Assembly: GCF_018141105.1 (NCBI RefSeq)
Contig: NZ_CP054839.1
Coordinates: forward strand, 7,877,411 to 7,941,410
Direction: 5' to 3'
Length of the DNA: 64,000 bases
Origin: Saccharopolyspora erythraea
GTDB lineage: Bacteria; Actinomycetota; Actinomycetes; Mycobacteriales; Pseudonocardiaceae
Shown here in pieces: positions 25,997 to 32,952 of this stretch (position 1 is the stretch's first letter; the number at the start of each line of letters is the position of its first letter). Both the position numbers and the translations under genes were made by a program. The notes under the pieces are model-generated. The model worked only from the letters and a program-made list of their open reading frames with translations, was not told where the DNA came from and ran no database searches.

Positions 25997-26689
25997 CTCG
26001 GCTCCTTCGTGTGACTGCGGGCGATCTGCAGGCTACCGCAAATCACAGTGACGCTAAACACCTTTCGTAGATTTGCCCGCGACGCCAGCTGGGTGTGCTG
26101 GAGCCTGCAAAGTCGAACACAAAGAAGCTCGCCTATGCTTCCAGGCGCGACCCGGCCAAGCGCCCAGGCCCCAGCGCGCCCTGCGGCACCAAAAATCGAC
26201 GCTGATGACCACGCTGCCGGACTGAATGCGTCCTCCTGAAGGCTGGCTCACGGAGGTTCTCGACCAGCTTCCTAAAAACCCCTGAACAGTGAGCTGATCG
26301 AGGGAAGTCCTCGCCTTCATAACGACCCCGCAGCAGCCTCTTCGCCCCAAGGACACCAAAAGGGTTCGCGCCGCTTTGCAGTGCGGACCCTTCGGTTTAG
26401 TGATCAGACGTTGAAGCGGAACTTCCGCCAGGGGGTTTGCGACCAGCACGATCGGTCGCAATACCAGCCATGAGCAGGCGAAACCGTGTTCGTAACTCTC
26501 GTCGTTTTCCGGCCGTTTCCACCGTACTGACGAGCGCCTGACGATCGGTAGGCCCTCGCCGGCCGCGACGCAGTCTTGGCCGTCTACCTGACCGACGGAC
26601 ACCCAGCGTGGTCCCCCAGTCCATCGATCGCTACGATGGTCCTGGCGGTCAACCATAGCCCCGGTTTTCTCTGAAGGTAGGAGTGGACC
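25997..26689. other. intergenic region without a convincing gene
   Basis: About 690 bases upstream of the DUF262 gene. Several short frames overlap on both strands but none has a credible start and composition together. An imperfect hairpin (AAGGGTTCGCG.. / ..TGCGGACCCTT, about 26358-26393) resembles a terminator. G+C rises from left to right, so the junction between low-G+C cargo and host-like DNA lies here. Confidence 0.45.
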
Positions 26690-26878
26690 GTGGGAATATT
26701 GAGTGTGGCATTGGGAGCCATTGCCATCGCAGCGCTTATTGACCGAGCGTTGGTGTTGGGGCTTCTGTGCTACACCTACAGACGCGGAGGGGTTGCCCAT
26801 ATGCGGGCGGCTGCCGATGCGGTGCGACAGTGCCGCAGGCAGGACTCATTTTTGAGTCTGCTGTCGAAGCGTCCCTAG
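26690..26878 (+). CDS. small single-pass membrane protein
   Basis: A 62-aa protein with a GTG start after GGTAGGAG. It has one hydrophobic helix (about 3-30, VALGAIAIAALIDRALVLGL) and a basic cytosolic tail (YRRGG...RQCRRQDS). It has its own strong terminator. No family recognised; it could be a cargo gene's small partner or an unrelated element gene. Confidence 0.55.
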   Translation: MGILSVALGAIAIAALIDRALVLGLLCYTYRRGGVAHMRAAADAVRQCRRQDSFLSLLSKRP

Positions 26879-26912
26879 TCGTTGCCCCCGTGATTTCGGT
26901 CGCGGGGGCAAC
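26879..26912. terminator. terminator after small membrane gene
   Basis: CGTTGCCCCCG pairs perfectly with CGGGGGCAACG across a 12-base loop, starting at the stop codon of the small membrane gene. Confidence 0.85.
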
Positions 26913-27214
26913 GTGCTGTCTAGGACGGAGCTTCGGACTCGGCTGGGGCTGGCGGCTCGGCGGGCGAGCATGCGATGGATCCGGCGTGGGCTCGCCTGTC
27001 GGTGATCTTGTCTACGCTGCCTGATCGTGGCGACAGAACAGGCTAGGGTGGCGAGAGAGCCTTGGTCGGCTACTTCCGGGACACCCTGGCGATAGAGAAC
27101 GTTTTACGCTGGCGCACGGGCTCGGCCACTATGCCTAGAGCAACAGGCGCACTTGCCACAGTGACAGACATCTCCGCAAGATAGCAACCTTATTCTCAGT
27201 GGTTTCGACGGGTA

Positions 27215-27593
27215 ACCACCGCCAGGTAACCCGCTGCGCTTACGGAAGGTTGGCATGCCCGTAGGAACTGGTAAGCCGCCTACCCTCGCAGCGCGCCCAG
27301 CACTGGTTCGTTGAGTTTGTCCGGGAAAGCACGCAAACCGCCGGCGTCTTCGGCACAGATTCCGCGGTTCGCCCTACCGCGTCTCGTCGTGCTCCTGGTC
27401 CTTGCGGTCCTGGTGCTCCTGGCTCATCACTGCGGCCCCTGCGCGGTTCCTGGCCGCCTGCCTTCCTTCTGCGCCCCGGCCGCCGGGGGTCGCCGGGACC
27501 GGCGCTTGCGCCGCACGCCCGGCGTGCCCCCGGCCTGGCCGGGGCTCGCATACGGCAGGCAGGCGGCCCCGCAGGGGCCGCCCTTGATGAAGA
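27215..27593. repeat. dispersed island segment, copy 2
   Basis: Homologous to 21197-21428 at both ends, with a longer middle containing CATCACTGCGGCCCCTGC, which also appears fused to the integrase fragment at 18722-18762. The rest of 26913-27767 shows no gene that I can support. Confidence 0.65.
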
Positions 27594-27767
27594 AAAGAAA
27601 CTCTGGACACGCAGGTCATGGCTGGTCTGCGTCGGCAGCGACGCCGGACGGACCCTGCTGTGGCACGAGCGACACAGCCCGCTCCTACGTTCCGTGGCAT
27701 GCTCCGTTCGGGTGGCACTGATCGAACCGGGCTCGACACCGAGTGATCATTTGTAGCGTCACCGCCC

Positions 27768-28301
27768 GTGAAAATGGGACGTATTGCAGGAGCGGCGCTC
27801 TCAGCCGCCATGCTCGCGCTGATTGCAGCGCCCACCGCCATCGCGAAGACCCCTGTGGATGCGCCACCGGCGCCACCGCCGAGCAGCGCACCCGCCGTGG
27901 TCAAGTTCACCGTTCCTGGGCCGACCACTGATTCGCCGGGGATCCAAGCGGAATGCCGCATTGAGCAGAACGGGTACCCGCATGTCAGGACCAGCACCCG
28001 AGGTGCCGGGGTCAAAGCCTCGGTCAACTGCACGACGCCGGTGGACCACATCGAGATCACTGGCGAGATGTACTACTACTGGGGCGACTGGCTGCCGCAG
28101 TCCGGAAGCCCGATCTCGTTTGCCCAGAACTGGGGCGCATCGACGCTGGGCAACGATCGCACCAGCTCAGCGCCGTGCAGCTCACAAAGCCCGACCTGGT
28201 GGTACGGCGAGTTCCACGCCCTCATGACCCCGGTGGCCGGCGCTAAGCCTCAGCCACTTTCACTGACGTCGACCAGCAATGAGATTCCGTGTGCACCATA
28301 G
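27768..28301 (+). CDS. secreted hypothetical protein
   Basis: A 177-aa exported protein with a clear signal peptide (about 1-26, AALSAAMLALIAAPTAIAK), a Pro-rich spacer (PPAPPPSS) and a beta-rich domain of about 130 residues. The domain has two cysteine pairs (AECRIEQ, SVNCTTP; APCSSQ, EIPCAP) and aromatic turns such as MYYYWGDW. The fold suggests a small disulphide-bonded beta sandwich. I recognise no family. It sits between the decayed region and the intact AICE and precedes a small cytosolic gene by 6 bases. Confidence 0.7.
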   Translation: MKMGRIAGAALSAAMLALIAAPTAIAKTPVDAPPAPPPSSAPAVVKFTVPGPTTDSPGIQAECRIEQNGYPHVRTSTRGAGVKASVNCTTPVDHIEITGEMYYYWGDWLPQSGSPISFAQNWGASTLGNDRTSSAPCSSQSPTWWYGEFHALMTPVAGAKPQPLSLTSTSNEIPCAP

Positions 28302-28307
28302 GGAGCT

Positions 28308-28619
28308 ATGGACGTAGAAGAGTTCGACGACCAGCTCGTCTGTGATCGGCAGGACCACACGACGTTCCTGGTCGAGCTGTGGTCATGGCACTACGACGAC
28401 GACGGTGAGCGGCAGGGTGCGGTACTGAGCACCCACATCCTGAACGGGTGCGATGTGCGTGAGGCCCTGGCCTGGGCCCAGGAGCACCAGGCCGACCCAG
28501 GCTGTTTCGTGCTCTTCGCCGGTACCTGGACCAACCGCGGTTTCCTCAAGACGCTGTGGCTGGCTGGGGAAACCCCAGGCTACGGCGAGCGCAGCGCCGT
28601 CGTGACCTTCGAAACCTGA
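28308..28619 (+). CDS. small acidic hypothetical protein
   Basis: A 103-aa acidic cytosolic protein opening MDVEEFDDQLVCDRQDHTTF, rich in Trp, and ending in a beta strand (SAVVTFET). Its start lies 6 bases after the secreted-protein stop, so the two probably share a transcript that ends at a strong terminator. No family recognised; a cytosolic partner of the secreted neighbour is possible but unproven. Confidence 0.65.
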   Translation: MDVEEFDDQLVCDRQDHTTFLVELWSWHYDDDGERQGAVLSTHILNGCDVREALAWAQEHQADPGCFVLFAGTWTNRGFLKTLWLAGETPGYGERSAVVTFET

Positions 28620-28635
28620 CTGGGGCACCGACACA

Positions 28636-28670
28636 CCGGGGCTCGGAACGATCTTCGTTCCGAGCCCCGG
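28636..28670. terminator. strong terminator
   Basis: A perfect 16-bp stem (CCGGGGCTCGGAACGA and complement) with a 3-base loop, 16 bases after the stop of the small acidic gene. Confidence 0.92.
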
Positions 28671-28816
28671 TTCTATGTCCGAGCCTGGGCGTCCGCCGCG
28701 ACAGACCGAGCTTGTGTGCAAGGTCGGTGCTCGTAATCAGCGGTGGAAGCTCCTCGGTCACAGAGCCATTGTCCGGGCCTCGATCGATCAGCGTTGCCCT
28801 GCTCTGGACACTCAGG

Positions 28817-29020
28817 TCAGGGGTGGTCGGGAGCGTGCTCGACGACGATGGGCTCATCGGGGCGAGCACTGAGCACCTGCGCAAGGGCCACCAACTGCTC
28901 GGCGAGCGCGGCTCGCTGCTCATCGGTGTAGCAGCCCCGACTGATCTCGTGGGCGGCGTCGTCGAGTTCCCATTGGGCGGCACGAACGAGCACTGCGATT
29001 GATCGTGATCGGCTCGACAT
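28817..29020 (-). CDS. small AICE-type hypothetical protein
   Basis: A 67-aa largely helical protein (RSRSIAVLVRAAQWELDD, then AALAEQLVALAQVLSARPDE) of a kind I associate with actinobacterial integrative elements. TGGAGGAAGCC precedes the ATG. It is divergent from the HTH gene at 29129 and shares a 108-base promoter region with it. Role unknown. Confidence 0.7.
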   Translation of the reverse strand: MSSRSRSIAVLVRAAQWELDDAAHEISRGCYTDEQRAALAEQLVALAQVLSARPDEPIVVEHAPDHP

Positions 29021-29128
29021 GGCTTCCTCCAGAACGAGACATACACGTCGATCGAGCCGAACGACTCGAACGCGTCGAACAAGTCTGCCGACAGGTAGAC
29101 AAACGCGTCAACTGCGACAGTCGATGGT

Positions 29129-29326
29129 GTGAACCAGAGGCGGCTTGTCACCACGGGTGAGCTGGCGCGCGAGCTCGGGATCAGTCCGCGCACGGTGGCC
29201 CGCTACGTGCAGGCTGGCCTGCTGGAGCCAACCGAGATCACCCTCGGCGGCCATTACCGGTGGGACATCGACGAGGTACGCGAGCAAATTCGAAGGCTTC
29301 GCACGGACTCCCCAGACACGCTGTAG
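29129..29326 (+). CDS. MerR/excisionase-like HTH protein
   Basis: A 65-aa winged-helix DNA-binding protein with the HTH in TTGELARELGISPRTVARYV and the wing in GGHYRWDIDEVREQI. It resembles stand-alone MerR-like or Xis-like proteins of mobile elements. A separate Xis gene exists near the integrase, so this one is more likely a regulator at the element's left end. GTG start. A terminator follows. Confidence 0.8.
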   Translation: MNQRRLVTTGELARELGISPRTVARYVQAGLLEPTEITLGGHYRWDIDEVREQIRRLRTDSPDTL

Positions 29327-29337
29327 GCATGCATGCT

Positions 29338-29370
29338 CTCGGGCCGCTGGGAGACACCCAACGGCCCGAG
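29338..29370. terminator. bidirectional terminator
   Basis: CTCGGGCCG pairs with CGGCCCGAG around an inner GGG/CCC pair, between the converging HTH and HAD genes. Confidence 0.82.
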
Positions 29371-29389
29371 AGGTCAGTCCTGATACGGC

Positions 29390-30040
29390 CTAGATGAGTT
29401 CGCGCATCCGCTCGATGATCGCCGTAGGCGCCAGCGGCTCGAACCGCTCCCGCTTTCCGGGCTTGTTCGCATAGGCGATAACGCTGGTCCCTGCGCGCTG
29501 CCCGGCCTCGATGTCGCTTGTTGAGTCCCCGATCATCACGCAGCCATCAGCACGGACGTCAAGGAGTCCGATCGCTTCCTGGATCAGGTAGGGATGGGGC
29601 TTGAGCTGGTTAACGTTCGGACCGCTCCTCGCCGAGATTCCAACCACGGTGTGCCCCATGCGGTGGACCTGGAGGTACGTCGAGACAGCGGCCGTGGAGT
29701 TGTTCGAGACGATCACTACCGGCATCCCACGCGCCCAGAGCGTGTCGAGCACCTCGGACGTGCCTGGTGTTGGTGGCGCGACTTCGACCGCGCGCACTTC
29801 GAGTTCCCGGAGCCGGCGTTCTACGTCCGCCGCCAGGTCGCCATGACTCGTGGCGTACTTCAGAACGTCGAACGGGTCCCGACTCTGGTTCACGGCCGCG
29901 GGAAGGTCGCCGTCGAAGAGGTCGCGCAGCTCGGCCGCCACCTCGTGGTCGGGAAGGCCGCCGAAGACGGCACACACAGGGCCGTCGAAGTCGAGCAGCA
30001 CCGCAGCGCTGGCCTCGATGATCGCAGGCGGGCTCGTCAT
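29390..30040 (-). CDS. HAD-superfamily hydrolase
   Basis: A 216-aa phosphatase-like enzyme. Motif I is VLLDFDGPVC (nucleophile Asp and second Asp), motif II is VIVSNN, motif III Lys is in QLKPHPYL and motif IV is MIGDSTSDIEAG. The small helical cap suggests a phosphoglycolate-phosphatase-like subclass; the substrate is unknown. The ATG at 30040 overlaps the stop of the GntR gene by four bases, so the two are co-translated. GntR-HAD pairs of this kind recur in AICEs. Confidence 0.88.
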   Translation of the reverse strand: MTSPPAIIEASAAVLLDFDGPVCAVFGGLPDHEVAAELRDLFDGDLPAAVNQSRDPFDVLKYATSHGDLAADVERRLRELEVRAVEVAPPTPGTSEVLDTLWARGMPVVIVSNNSTAAVSTYLQVHRMGHTVVGISARSGPNVNQLKPHPYLIQEAIGLLDVRADGCVMIGDSTSDIEAGQRAGTSVIAYANKPGKRERFEPLAPTAIIERMRELI

Positions 30041-30882
30041 CGGCGGACTTCTCGCGCGACGGTGCTCCAAATGCTGTCGAACCACATCTGGGACTGCTCG
30101 ATGAAGAGAGAACTCAAAGACTCCTCGTCAGGCTCAGCAGCGTGGTGGAAGAGGGTGGCGTCCTTGCCCATGAGGTCCCAGATCGGCGTCTCGTCGCCGT
30201 CCAGCACCACGGAGTGCTCCCGCACTGGGTAGTAGCCGAAGAACGCCTCGGACTTGTTGATCAGGTACAGCTTGAACAGCGGCACAGCGGGGTAGACGCG
30301 AAGTTCAGCCTTCGAGTCGGCAACGAGTCCAAGCCGCCCCATCTCGTTGATCGAATCAACGATCGCGAGCGTGTGCCGCTGCATGATTCCGGCCGCGCGC
30401 TTGCGGAAGGCCGGGCTGTCCTGCATGTCATCAACCCTGGCCGGCAGGGTCCACGGAACCTCCGTGTCAGGAACCAGCAGCCTCACTCGGACTGACTCCG
30501 GGCGCGCGCGACCGCTTCGGATGCGATCGAGCGGCTCAGTCAGGGCGCCATGCAACGTCTCTCCGGAAAACCCGGCAAAGTCGATCGACACCTGCGGCTG
30601 ACTGAACGCGTGCTCCAGATGAGGCCGGAGGCCGACCGGGCGTTCAGTCCGCTCACGGACGAAGACACCGCTGCCTTGGCGTGACACCACCAGTCCCTCG
30701 TCACGAAGGATGCGAAGGGCCTGCTGCACCGTTGCCCGCGCGACCCCGTACCGCTTGGCCAGCTCCCCCTGAGAGGCCAACTTGTCGCCTGGCTTGAGGG
30801 TCTTCGTCAGGATCGCCGCGCGCAGGGCGTTCGAAACTTGCTGGTACGGCGGACGCGGGTCGTCGGGGTCTAGTTCGCTCAT
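30037..30882 (-). CDS. GntR-family AICE repressor (KorSA-like role)
   Basis: A 281-aa regulator with an N-terminal GntR winged helix (PPYQQVSNALRAAILTKTL, then GELAKRYGVARATVQQALRI). A long effector domain follows (about 90-280) that includes FFGYYPVREHSVVLDGDETP. In AICEs such proteins repress transfer and replication genes. Three palindromes in the divergent promoter region next to it are the likely targets. Repressor identity is inferred from position. Confidence 0.88.
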   Translation of the reverse strand: MSELDPDDPRPPYQQVSNALRAAILTKTLKPGDKLASQGELAKRYGVARATVQQALRILRDEGLVVSRQGSGVFVRERTERPVGLRPHLEHAFSQPQVSIDFAGFSGETLHGALTEPLDRIRSGRARPESVRVRLLVPDTEVPWTLPARVDDMQDSPAFRKRAAGIMQRHTLAIVDSINEMGRLGLVADSKAELRVYPAVPLFKLYLINKSEAFFGYYPVREHSVVLDGDETPIWDLMGKDATLFHHAAEPDEESLSSLFIEQSQMWFDSIWSTVAREVRR

Positions 30883-30912
30883 TTGCCCAGGTTATCGCGT
30901 CGGCTCCGCATT

Positions 30913-30981
30913 TGGCTAGCCATGTTGGCCAACCTGTTGACATGGCTAGCCAGGCTGACCTACCTTGTACATGGCTAGCCA
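30913..30981. promoter_or_regulatory. triple TGGCTAGCCA operator with promoter
   Basis: The 10-bp palindrome TGGCTAGCCA occurs at 30913-30922, 30943-30952 and 30972-30981, about 30 bases apart, so on similar faces of the helix. A rightward promoter TTGACA (30937-30942) and TACCTT (30961-30966) is interleaved, with the middle palindrome in its spacer. This fits tight repression of the rightward element genes by the adjacent GntR protein. Confidence 0.8.
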
Positions 30982-31017
30982 AGCTGGCCAGAAACAAGAA
31001 CTGCTCTGGAGGCACAC

Positions 31018-31374
31018 GTGCTGAAGAACATCCCGGTCCTGCTGGAGGCCCACAAGGCGCGGGTCGTGGAGGACCCGACGCTGAAGATGATCGAGAAGGA
31101 TGGCCAGATGGTCCCGGCGACCGACCCGCGCGACGGCTCGCAGCAGTGGGTGGTGATGCTCTACATCAAGCCGCGCCCGACCGCTGACGGTCGCCCGGCG
31201 GGCAAGGGTTCCGAGGTCAAGCTGACCTTGGAGACCGAGCCCGGCGAGGAGATCGAGGACGGCGTGGTCGTCGAGCTGATCAACCCTCGGGTCTCGCACT
31301 GGGAGAACGAGTTCAACGGCCGGACGATGTCGGGCCTGTCCTGGCGGGCGACCGGGATCAAGCTCGCCGGTTGA
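31018..31374 (+). CDS. conserved AICE hypothetical protein
   Basis: A 118-aa soluble beta-rich protein, first gene of the rightward element operon, with a GTG start after TCTGGAGG. Strands such as WVVMLYIKPRP and GVVVELINPR and the small size are compatible with an OB-like single-strand-binding fold, but I cannot assign a family with confidence. It would be the first gene freed when the GntR repressor leaves the operator. Confidence 0.72.
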   Translation: MLKNIPVLLEAHKARVVEDPTLKMIEKDGQMVPATDPRDGSQQWVVMLYIKPRPTADGRPAGKGSEVKLTLETEPGEEIEDGVVVELINPRVSHWENEFNGRTMSGLSWRATGIKLAG

Positions 31375-31579
31375 TCAACCTCGCGTAGAGGCCACCTGAC
31401 CTCTTCACTTTTCTTCCAAGCTTTTCTGCTGCTTGTTCTTTGAGAATTCCATAGTGGGCCGAGCCATGCCTTTTTCCGGTGCGAATTGACGCACTGGAGG
31501 CCGTATTGGCCCCCGGCCCGGCCGTTTCGGCGGTCGTTTCCGGGGGTTCTTATGGCGTTCCAAACGGAAAGGGGTTTGT

Positions 31580-31681
31580 ATGTCGTTGGCGTATTGCCCG
31601 GCGTGTCACTGCGACCGGTGGCTCTACCCGCACTCGCGGGACAAGCACTGCAAGAGATCCGGTTTTTTCGGCAGGAGGTGA
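31580..31681 (+). CDS. 33-aa zinc-ribbon-like peptide
   Basis: A short frame encodes a peptide with four cysteines and three histidines, with CPACHCDRWLYPH followed by DKHC spaced like a single zinc finger. GGAAAGGGG precedes the ATG by about 6 bases. Similar tiny zinc-binding proteins occur in AICE operons. The intergenic stretch before it (31375-31579) holds no other gene that I can support. Confidence 0.5.
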   Translation: MSLAYCPACHCDRWLYPHSRDKHCKRSGFFGRR

Positions 31682-31752
31682 TCACGGTGGACGGCGCTGG
31701 TTTTCACGGTTCCGGATGCCTGGGCAAGCCGTAGGGCATGAGGGGGTTGGCT

Positions 31753-32259
31753 GTGACGAATTGCGCGAAGTGCCGCAAGGAGATCCGGCTTCCCGGCCGT
31801 CGGTATCACCCGACGTGCGATCCGGAGGCCGTGAATTTTGGGCAGCGGTGTCCGCGCTGCCGCGAGTGGGTTCGGGAGTTGCCCTTGTCGGGGCGGTGCT
31901 TCTGGTGCGAGAACACGCCCGTGCGGGTGGTCATCGCACAGAGAGCCCGGATCGCGGCGGACATCGCACTGGAGCAGTGTCGACAGCATCGCGGCGCAGT
32001 GACGAAGCCGTGCCGGTCGTGCCGGTCCTTCGGGGTCCGGATGGCCCGTCAGACGGACCGGGACCTGCTGAGGATCTCGGGCCAGATCCTTGACGAGCTT
32101 GACCGGTACATCGGCGCGGTGGAAGCGATGTCGGTCCCGCGCTCGCGGCGGGTCTGGGACGCCCAAGAGCAGGCGGTCGGGTCCGCTCGCGCTCTCGATC
32201 GTGCCGCGCGCTCGGTGCGGGAGCTGATCCTTCGTTCACGGGAGAGGCCGAATGACTGA
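31753..32259 (+). CDS. zinc-ribbon hypothetical protein
   Basis: A 168-aa protein with three CxxC-type pairs in its first half: CAKCRKEI, CPRCREWV and CFWCENTP. A fourth pair, PCRSCRSF, lies near residue 90, followed by a helical C-terminal half (RISGQILDELDRYIGAVEA). It probably binds zinc and nucleic acid or protein. The GTG at 31753 with AGGGGG at 31741-31746 is preferred over the ATG at 31738. Confidence 0.7.
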   Translation: MTNCAKCRKEIRLPGRRYHPTCDPEAVNFGQRCPRCREWVRELPLSGRCFWCENTPVRVVIAQRARIAADIALEQCRQHRGAVTKPCRSCRSFGVRMARQTDRDLLRISGQILDELDRYIGAVEAMSVPRSRRVWDAQEQAVGSARALDRAARSVRELILRSRERPND

Positions 32260-32425
32260 TCCGCGAACCGAGATCGATCACCCCGCGCGCATTCTGACCG
32301 GAATCGGCGGGCTGAATCAGAAGTTTTCCACGCTGGGCTGGGAGGACTTGTTTTCCAGACTGATCGCAGAGATGGAGGACAGTCAGCGCCGGTTGGCTGC
32401 CGCTATCGATGAGGCAAGTGAGTAA
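32252..32425 (+). CDS. 57-aa hypothetical protein
   Basis: A short helical protein (MTDPRTEIDHPARILTGIGG onward, ending AAAIDEASE) whose ATG overlaps the end of the zinc-ribbon gene by eight bases, with GGAGAGG as ribosome site. Overlap and coding-like composition support a translationally coupled gene. No family. Confidence 0.55.
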   Translation: MTDPRTEIDHPARILTGIGGLNQKFSTLGWEDLFSRLIAEMEDSQRRLAAAIDEASE

Positions 32426-32449
32426 CGGACAAGGGAGGTGGATTGCTAG

Positions 32450-32689
32450 ATGCCGTTGGTGAACAAGAACACCAAGGCGGTCGAAAGGCTGCACGAGATC
32501 ACCGGATGCATCGATGAGTTGGACAAGAGCCTGGACGCGGTGGAGTTCCTGGCGGATTCCGTGGTGGAAAAGCGGGACCTGGAGCACGCCGAGGACCTGG
32601 CGGCCAAGGTCCGGGCGGCGTTGTCGGCCGTGCGGGCTGACATCGGCAAGAAGGGCGGACCGAGTGTGGCGAAGGGATATCCGAAGTGA
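32450..32689 (+). CDS. small helical hypothetical protein
   Basis: A 79-aa predicted coiled-coil protein (AVERLHEITGCIDELDKSLD and LEHAEDLAAKVRAALSAV) with AAGGGAGG upstream. Its stop overlaps the start of the next gene. Part of the small-gene train between the operator and the translocase. Function unknown. Confidence 0.65.
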   Translation: MPLVNKNTKAVERLHEITGCIDELDKSLDAVEFLADSVVEKRDLEHAEDLAAKVRAALSAVRADIGKKGGPSVAKGYPK

Positions 32690-32871
32690 AGTTCCGGAAC
32701 AGCGATGAGGTGCACGGCGTGGTCAGGAAGGTCGACAGCGGGATGGTGTCGCTGTCGGGCACGCTGCGCCAGCTCGGGGTCCCGAAGGGCATGGGGACCT
32801 CGCTGAACAAGCTCAGGAACTCGGTGGGCGATCTGGTCGCGCACCTGGAGATGGTCAAGCGCCGGAGCTGA
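32686..32871 (+). CDS. small basic hypothetical protein
   Basis: A 61-aa basic protein with a GTG start in a GTGA overlap with the preceding stop. The sequence alternates short helices (DEVHGVVRKVDSGMVSL; LNKLRNSVGDLVAHLEMV). Probably acts with the coiled-coil protein before it, given the coupling. No family. Confidence 0.62.
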   Translation: MKFRNSDEVHGVVRKVDSGMVSLSGTLRQLGVPKGMGTSLNKLRNSVGDLVAHLEMVKRRS

Positions 32872-32887
32872 CACCGGCGGTAGCTCG

Positions 32888-32924
32888 GCGGGGCATCGAA
32901 CCACACCGCGGTTCGGTGTCCCGC
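32888..32924. terminator. hairpin before the translocase gene
   Basis: GCGGGGCATCGAACC pairs with GGTTCGGTGTCCCGC (one G-U pair), followed by TTTCGTTT. It could attenuate transcription between the small genes and the translocase gene. Similar hairpins with a GGGACA/TGTCCC core precede other genes of the element. Confidence 0.6.
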
Positions 32925-32952
32925 TTTCGTTTGCACACAAGGGAGTTTGGTC

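Noticed and set aside
26054-26800. 248-aa reverse frame upstream of the DUF262 gene
   Set aside because: No family-like segments and mixed composition; it crosses the start of the better-supported small membrane gene.
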